Assembly: GCA_024364805.1 (NCBI GenBank)
Contig: CM044501.1
Coordinates: 49,749,769-49,772,716, forward strand
Reading direction: 5' to 3'
Source: Euprymna scolopes
Lineage: Eukaryota; Mollusca; Cephalopoda; Sepiida; Sepiolidae
Length of the DNA stretch: 22,948 nt
The notes below the pieces were generated by a model. It saw only the letters and a list, made by a program, of their open reading frames with translations, was not told where the DNA came from and did not search any database. The position numbers and the translations under genes were made by a program. Positions within the stretch are counted from its first letter, which is position 1; each line of letters opens with the position of its first letter. Below are positions 17,405 through 22,948 of the stretch, piece by piece.

Positions 17405-18330
17405 TTAGGATAGTTTTTCTGAAATTTGACAACCTGCAATCTTTTTAGCATTCCTTGAATTAGTCTGCGGCAATATTCCGTTGAAAATGCACCACAATTT
17501 CTTTAATTTTTGTTCAAAGGTCTTGCAGAATTGAAATTTTATCATTGCGTAACTGTCGCTTAATACAAAACCATGCGTTTTCGATAGGGTTGAGGTCTGG
17601 AAATCGTGCAGGCCAATCCAAACACAGAATATCATGCTCTTCAAAGAACCTCTTGACATTGCCAGCAGTGTGAAGGGGAGCATTGTCCTGTATGAAGATA
17701 GGATTATGATCCAATTTTCGGCCAAAGTAGAGTTGAAAATGCTCAGTCACCATATTAATACACTTGGTCGAATTAAGTATTGAAACTGTGCACCTAGAAT
17801 TAATTTTTTTCATGTGTACTTCGACGGACGTACTGCCTAACACCACTCCCTTGTTTATTAAACTTGGTCTCCTCGCAAAAATCACTTTCGACTAAAACGA
17901 AGAGTCATGATCTTCATTGCATTTTACGATGTTCGGACAGCGCTTTCTGTTCTTTACATAAATCATTGACTTGCGTTTTGGAACACATCATCGCAAATTA
18001 AGTTCCTTCAATCTGTTCGTAACTGTAGAAAGATGACACTTTTTGACAAGACTGTTGTTGGATTTTGGGAACCCTTTCAAATCTGTTTTTGAGGCTACAG
18101 ATCTTGATAGCATTGTCTTCTCTGTAAGAAGTAATTCTAGGCCGAACATATGCAAGCGCATAACGAAAACTGCCGGTGTTTTTGTGTTTTTGCATAGTCA
18201 TTCGTACCGTTTTCTCAACACATTTCAATCTGCGGTCGATTTCTCGATTAAAGGTTGAGATTAATGAGCTCCTTACGACTACTGAGAGAAAGTTGAGGAA
18301 TATGGACTAAATGTTACGTCGTATAACCTG
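17405..18330 (-). pseudogene. Tc1/mariner-type transposase, dead copy
   Basis: Transposase of a cut-and-paste DNA transposon, read on the minus strand. The N-terminal helix-turn-helix part comes first: NREIDRRLKCVEKTVRMTMQ, then KHKNTGSF and RPRITSYREDNAIK (~18050-18260). The first catalytic block follows at about 17840-17885 as DFCEETKFNKQGSGVRQYVR; the usual FSDETKF aspartate is glutamate here. A segment is then missing, including the usual HGGGSVMVWG region. The second half resumes with NSTKCINMVTEHF, the PIFIQDNAPLHTAGNVKRFF block (second D) and DWPARFPDLNPIENAW (E, exactly 34 residues after D, the DD34E spacing). It ends near 17405. It is interrupted by stops and frame changes, so inactive. 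Terminal inverted repeats were not found. Confidence 0.9.
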
Positions 18331-18599
18331 GAACAGCACACTTCGAAACGTACCTAACCCTTACATTTACATTTTTTAATTAGTCACTAACCCAAAAACA
18401 TATTTGATCTTTTCGTAACCTTGTAGATATTAATCTCAAATCTATACCCCATACTCATGCATACTTCCTTTAAAAACGTAACAACATCTTCCAATCTAAA
18501 TCCTATTCTGAGAAGTGTAACTTCAAAGCTGATACTAACTTTGATACTAACTCTATTAATCCTAACTATCAATGCGGGGGAATAGAAATACCTGACTTT

Positions 18600-20917
18600 G
18601 AACCCCCTCTCGGTGCTGATGCACCCGTAGATCTGATCATATCATCCATCTAGAAGAAGGAAAACTCCGATTTGTAAACGTGTGCTACTGACCTCATACG
18701 TCTTGGGAACAAAAGACCTCCTCAGTCCTGGACGACAACCTCCCTAGAGCTTGAGAAAATCACCGGTTTGCAAACGTAAACTTCTTAAAGCGTAGATAAG
18801 TTCTACCTATCGCCCAGCTTCCATACTCCTTCTTTGTTTATTAGACAAGAGCAGAGGTGCAGCTGCAGGAACTCATTAGAGACGCGCAGTGATTAGCCTT
18901 GTTTCCTGACTAGAGCAATTGATGCCGTCCTCCACATTTGCCTCATTCCCTTTTCCTATACCTGGGCATCTTGGGGTGCTTGTTTACCATATATGCTAAC
19001 ACGATTGAACTAGGTCGTTCCTGTCGGACGGGTTTGACGGTACCGGTTTGACAGTTGCTGATTCCTGTTTCCGACTGATAGTTCAGGTGCCTCAACTCTT
19101 CGGTAGCGCTTAGAGCGGCTGCTCTATAATCAGTTGTATAATAGCGGGATGTTTGCTGTTCCATGTCGGGCATGGAAAGGGATCCTGTACTCATCTCTGG
19201 TGGGCATTCCCGAGGCCGCATTCCTGTAGCTAGGGAGCCAGCTGATGATCTACTCTTATTGCATGATGGTTATGCACATCCATTTACCCTAGCACCTCAC
19301 CTTAGATCTGAAACTATGAAATAAAATGAAATGACAGCTCAATCCGAGAAAACGTTCAAACATGACACACACTCAAAGAAATCGCCTCCTCCCTTGAGGC
19401 TTGTATATACGAGGACTTAGAACTTACTTAGATGATGTAGAATCATTTCTCCTAGCAAACTCCCCAGCTATCCTAGCATTAAGTGAAACTAAATTGCAAT
19501 CCTCCATCCCATCTAACATCTTTAACAAGTCTAGTTATCTTCCATTTTGTCGTAAGGACACTGACAGACGCATGCACGGATTTGAAGCCTATATTCGTAA
19601 TACCCTCCCCATGTCTAGCGAATCTAAACTAGAATTAGCTGACCAGCCCTTTATGTGCTTTAAACTAACTTTACAACATAGCGTTAGCTACCTGTATTTT
19701 CTTTATAGCTTTTACGCAACCCAGGACTGTACTATAATCACTCGTGTCTCTGACAGCAGAGTTGTAGCACTCTTCCTTGATATTAGCGTACAAATGCATG
19801 TATTTGGTGATTTTAACACCCACCACAAAAATCGGCTTGGCTTCTCAAACTACACTGGCACAGTTGGTAGCATCATCCATAACTTTGCTATATCCCATTC
19901 CTTGACACAGACAGTAACATTTCCGACCCGTCTCCCAGATCACCAGGATCAGCAAGCCTCGCATTTGAACCTATTTCTTACAACAGTTCCTGAGAACTGG
20001 GAAACAAATGTTCATTGCCCACTCGGGAATGTTGATTATGCTGTGGTAATGGTAGACATTACTCTAAACTCTCCACCCCAAGATGAAGAACCATTGCTCA
20101 AAGCGATAAGGATGACTTTGTTGTTACTGATATTCATAAATGACTTACCTGATAAAATTGTCTCTGAGATGGGTATATTTGCCGACGAAACAACGCTGTA
20201 TAGCAGGCACGTGGGTAAAACTAATGCGCACATAACTAAGGTAATGGCGGAAACTCTAGAGGAAGACTTTTAGTCTGTAGTGGAATGAGTCCAAAAATGG
20301 ATAGTAACGTTTAACGCTTCAGAGACAAAGCTCGTTTCCTTTAATAATTGCATGAAACCTTATTAACCATCAATAGCTATCGCTAAAGTTACATTACCTG
20401 AAAGTACTTCGTTCAAGCTTCTTGGCTTAACGTTCATGGAAAACATGAGTTCGAATAAGTACATCATCATTGCCAAGGCTGCTGCGAAGAAGGTGGGGGT
20501 CTCTCTACTGTGCTAGAAAGTTACTTACTGAAAGTATCCTGTACCTTTACAAAGCCACCGTACGCCCATGTACGGAGGACTGCTGTCATATTTGGTCTGG
20601 TGCATCTGCTATTAGTCTCTAGCTCCTGGACAGGGTCCAAAAGAGAGTCGCCAACCTGATAATTCCCGCACTGTCATTTGAGTTTCAGCCCCTGTCCCAT
20701 CGACGAAATGTTGCATCCTTCTACCTGTTTTACAAGTTTTTTCAATGGTGGATGCTCTCCCATATACAGTAGAGATCCGTAGACGTAGGAAAGCCTTTTA
20801 CTCTAATAGCTTCTTCCCCAGAATTGCAGGACTTTGGAATTCTCTTCCGGTTTTCTGCTTCGCCAACTGTACTGCCATGCAGAAGTTCAAGTGTAATGTG
20901 AACAGATATCACTAAAC
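18600..20917 (+). mobile_element. Jockey/CR1-type LINE, copy 2 (endonuclease fused to RT end)
   Basis: A second member of the family at 3100-4290. The 5' part (18600-19390) is less AT-rich and probably 5' UTR or ORF1 remnant, unrecognised in detail. The ORF at 19401-20273 encodes an APE-type endonuclease: IRGLRTYLDDVESF, LALSETKLQ, then HVFGDFNTHHKNRLG and LGNVDYAVV. The last normally reads SDH, so the catalytic histidine is replaced. Near 20110-20119 the frame runs straight into the RT end (LIFINDLPDKIVSEMGIFAD, then ETTLYSRH, where YADD has become FADE). Most of the RT fingers and palm is deleted. Downstream, broken frames retain NKYIIIAKAAAKKVGVSLL, the DRVQKRVANLI block, LSHRRNVASFYLFYK and a GLWNSLP-like end near 20840. 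Inactive. Confidence 0.87.
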
Positions 20918-21085
20918 TCCCTAGGATATTTCAACATAAAGTCAAATATGAACAAGTAAATTTATAGAGGAATAAAAGGCAAATTAAATCAGACATAGTT
21001 TTCTAAATAGCTTCATTAAAGTAAGCTTAAATTTGCGGTTTTTGAAAGAATGACAAGCACGAACGTTCTTTTTGGCGCCTATGTA
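20918..21085 (+). repeat. Inverted repeat arm 2 (partner at 17095-17253)
   Basis: It starts CCCTAGGATATTTCAACATA right after the end of LINE copy 2 and runs through AGTCAAATATGAACAAGTAA, AGGAATAAAAGGCAAAT and GCTTAAATTTGCGGTTTTTG to CA/TG-rich simple sequence. Its position just after the LINE suggests it may be LINE 3' UTR. LINE copy 1 does not carry it, however. Confidence 0.78.
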
Positions 21086-21139
21086 TACGCACACACAGGA
21101 CTGAAACTGAAATTATATAGACGAAAAGCTTATTTATAA

Positions 21140-21180
21140 ATAGTGTGTGTGCGTATGTTTGTGTATGTGTATGTGTGTGC
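21140..21180. repeat. TG-rich simple sequence
   Basis: GTGTGTGTGCGTATGTTTGTGTATGTGTATGTGTGTGC: a degenerate TG microsatellite between the inverted repeat arm and the Penelope-like fragment. Confidence 0.85.
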
Positions 21181-21239
21181 CTCTATTAACCTTTCAAGGA
21201 TCTTAGGCAAATGACGTCACAGATCGTGTCTGTTCTTAT

Positions 21240-22095
21240 CCCCGGTTGATAACATTAAAGACACATTAGACTCAGTCGAACCTTGCATTAAGTTCACCTA
21301 TGAAAGAGAAAACAATAATTCATTACCTTTCCAGACACACTTATTATAAAATCCAATAATAACTATCCTTCGAAGTTTATCACAAAACAACACACAAAAA
21401 TGATTACATACATTTCTACTCACACAATGTTAAAATAAAAACAGGTATGGTAATTGGTTTCTTCATACGTGGATTCAGAATTTGAAGTCCAGACGAGGAG
21501 TTCAAATACCTCACAAGCACTTTGAAAACCTTGCAATACCTCACATATGTCATATTAAATGCTAAGCGAAAAGCCACACACATATTTTTCAGGATAAATA
21601 AATTAGAATCATTTACACCAGACATTTCTCTCATAAATAGACATCTTTTTTACCTACACACACCAATAATACAATAATATGCAACACACTAAACATACTA
21701 GAAATTCCAATCACACAAACCACATCACAGACTATGGGAGAAATATTTAAAACAACAAAACATCTCCCAAATAAAAAAACAGTTTCCAATGGAGGTATAC
21801 ACACACATCCTTGCCAAAATTGCCAACTTAGATAGGTTGGTGAAACCCAACGTAAATTAGAAATAAGATTCAATGAATATTAAGAATATATAAGAAATAG
21901 CAATTCTCTAACTGTATTATTCTCTCATTCATTGCGGCCTAACTATACCTTTGACTTTAAACAAACAAAAATAGTCAAATCTCTTTCACATAAACCGCAC
22001 CGAATACTTCTTGAATTAGCGCTTATCGCAAATTCAAGCATATTAAACAACGGGGAGGTTTCTATAATGTAGCGCCCTAAATAAGTAAACTTCTA
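21240..22095 (+). mobile_element. Penelope-like element fragment: RT tail and GIY-YIG nuclease
   Basis: The plus strand carries, in order but in broken frames, an RT C-terminal region (NIKDTLDSVEPCIKFTYERE, then NNNS; later HNVKIKTGMVIGFFIRGFRI; DEEFKYLTSTLKTLQY; LNAKRKATHIFF). A linker follows with an SQTMGEIFKTTKHLPNKKTV-like stretch. Then comes a GIY-YIG endonuclease segment starting at ~21791: GGIHTHPCQNCQL, VGETQRKLEIRFNEY, IRNSNSLTVLFSHS, FDFKQTKIVKSLSHKPHRIL. RT followed by GIY-YIG is the Penelope-like architecture. The catalytic RT core upstream is missing, and stops interrupt the reading, so the copy is dead. The minus-strand ORFs at 21416-21873 are shadows. Confidence 0.85.
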
Positions 22096-22466
22096 TTAAA
22101 TGAACACAATTTAATTGTAGACACAGGTCAACCTTCTTACACCATAAAACCACCTCCTCTAATAATTAATACATATAATCTCAATCAATAAATTAAATAA
22201 CAAAAAAAAATTGGATTTCAGTTACACAACTAGATGTGGATTTTTACAGACATATTCTTTAAGAAAGAATATTAACTGAGTTATATTTAAAAAATAGATT
22301 ACTGGCTATATGACGTTATTAAGAATCTCCCTCTCTTTAACAACGCCCTTCTCCTTTGAATTTTCGGCGTCTTTTTCCGTCGCTGAAGCGGAACAGCGTC
22401 ACCTTTTTCAAAAGAAAAGTTTCAAATATTTGTACTGGCGTTTTTGCTTTCTTAATTTCATGCATG
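22096..22466 (+). other. Probable 3' part of the Penelope-like element
   Basis: This stretch separates the GIY-YIG segment from the hammerhead-like core. It has no clear domain. The part 22321-22460 is less AT-rich (TTCGGCGTCTTTTTCCGTCG, GCTGAAGCGGAACAGCGTCA) and resembles the terminal untranslated region of such elements more than host DNA. Assignment by position only. Confidence 0.4.
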
Positions 22467-22495
22467 CAGACGAAGTCTCGAAATAAAGACGAAAC
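22467..22495 (+). ncRNA. Hammerhead-ribozyme-like core (decayed)
   Basis: CAGACGA (22467-22473; core consensus CUGANGA) is followed by A, then GTCT-8-base loop-AGAC (a perfect 4-bp stem II at 22475-22478/22487-22490), then GAAAC (22491-22495). Hammerhead ribozymes are known in the terminal regions of Penelope-like elements, and this lies just downstream of one. The U-to-A change in the core and one extra A before stem II would probably abolish cleavage. Stems I and III are not evident. Confidence 0.4.
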
Positions 22496-22574
22496 GATGA
22501 TGAACACATAACGCGGTTTGTTCCTTTTTATTTTTCTATTTAATCGGAATACTATTTCCATTATTCCCATCATT

Positions 22575-22576
<2 letters not shown>

Positions 22577-22661
<85 letters not shown>
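22577..22661. repeat. (TA)n(TG)n compound microsatellite
   Basis: A ~50-bp TA run passes directly into a ~34-bp TG run. ORFs across it (YIYIYI, CVCVCV) are artefacts. Confidence 0.95.
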
Positions 22662-22664
<3 letters not shown>

Positions 22665-22911
22665 TGCGTTCTCAACGTGTTAATCGACATGCTTCACAAT
22701 TATACACAATCTACAAAATTTGCACAAGTAGAATTGAGTGTAGTAGTTAAATTAAATATACTAATCTCACAAGAGACCATAAAATAGATAATTAATTAAT
22801 TAAAGTAAGTTTACGTTTATAAATTTGCGGAATACAATAAGTAGTACATTTCAATTATCTTTTTAGAAAATGCGCGTTTAATCTCATTGTCAATGCGACA
22901 AATATCCCAGT
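22662..22911. other. AT-rich DNA, nothing recognised
   Basis: No gene or repeat is recognised between the two microsatellites. TTAATTAATTAATTAAAG near 22790 is simple sequence. Confidence 0.5.
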
Positions 22912-22948
22912 CACACACACACACACGCATATATATATATATATATAT
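22912..22948. repeat. (CA)n(TA)n microsatellite at window edge
   Basis: CACACACACACACGCA is followed by TA repeats running off the window end. Confidence 0.95.

Noticed and set aside
17514-17885. N-terminal IFARRPSLINKGVVLGS part of a long minus-strand ORF as genuine transposase
   Set aside because: The neighbouring frame over the same bases reads DFCEETKFNKQGSGVRQYVR, which matches the Tc1 first catalytic block. The ARRPS segment is therefore an out-of-frame shadow; only the later NSTKCINMV... part is real.
21212-21219. Perfect TGACGTCA (CRE-like) site; also CACGTG and TGAGTCA words near 16840-16860
   Set aside because: Single short words with no nearby gene or promoter context; expected by chance in 23 kb.
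21416-21873. Two minus-strand ORFs of 72 and 80 codons
   Set aside because: They are shadows of the plus-strand Penelope-like RT tail and GIY-YIG segment.
1-22948. CRISPR array or bacterial-type operon
   Set aside because: No short regularly spaced repeats with unique spacers, no tightly packed ORFs; the elements present are eukaryotic.

Overview
The window looks like intergenic, repeat-dominated DNA from an animal nuclear genome. It is very AT-rich and holds many long (TA)n, (TG)n and (CA)n tracts. No complete, intact host gene is visible, and almost everything recognisable is a decayed transposable element. The mixture (a Jockey/CR1-type LINE, an R4/Dong-like LINE, a Penelope-like element, a Tc1-type transposon, Helitron-like ends, tRNA-derived SINE heads, and gypsy and copia fossils) fits an invertebrate. 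A mollusc, perhaps a cephalopod, would fit well, but that is inference and not shown by any single diagnostic gene.

Layout. 1-1290: AT-rich DNA with no recognised gene. 1291-4642: a mosaic bracketed by two ~210-bp LTR-like direct repeats (about 90% identical by eye). Inside are a Ty3/gypsy integrase-end fossil (minus), a Ty1/copia RT/RNase H fossil (plus) and a Jockey/CR1-type LINE RT fragment (plus), joined end to end. 4852-7016: a three-copy direct/inverted repeat, a perfect UUCG-loop hairpin, and a non-autonomous Helitron-like stretch with ~250-bp tandem units that ends in a CTAG terminus. 7637-11337: an old, nearly full-length LINE of the R2/R4/NeSL type, flanked on both sides by TAA/TAC-type tracts and interrupted by a long (TA)n. 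11338-14385: AT-rich DNA with one candidate plus-strand exon (12719-12790) and an unidentified decayed coding stretch on the minus strand (13435-14003). 14386-16550: a second Helitron-like end, a ~220-bp inverted repeat centred on (AT)n, three copies of a SINE-like repeat, an unrelated tRNA-derived head, and a striking 76-bp palindrome. 17095-21085: a ~160-bp inverted repeat pair bracketing a dead Tc1-type transposase (minus) and a second, internally deleted copy of the Jockey/CR1-type LINE (plus). 21240-22500: a Penelope-like element fragment (RT tail, GIY-YIG nuclease, hammerhead-like core). The right edge is (TA)n(TG)n and (CA)n(TA)n.

There is no operon-like or cooperating gene set. The shared story is repeated insertion and decay. 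The most interesting leads are the palindrome and fold-back structures of the SINE-like family, the hammerhead-like cores seen in both that family and the Penelope-like element, the co-varying hairpin inside the Helitron-like tandem units, the TAA-flanked R4-like LINE, and the candidate host exon. I did not find convincing evidence of a wholly new biological system.
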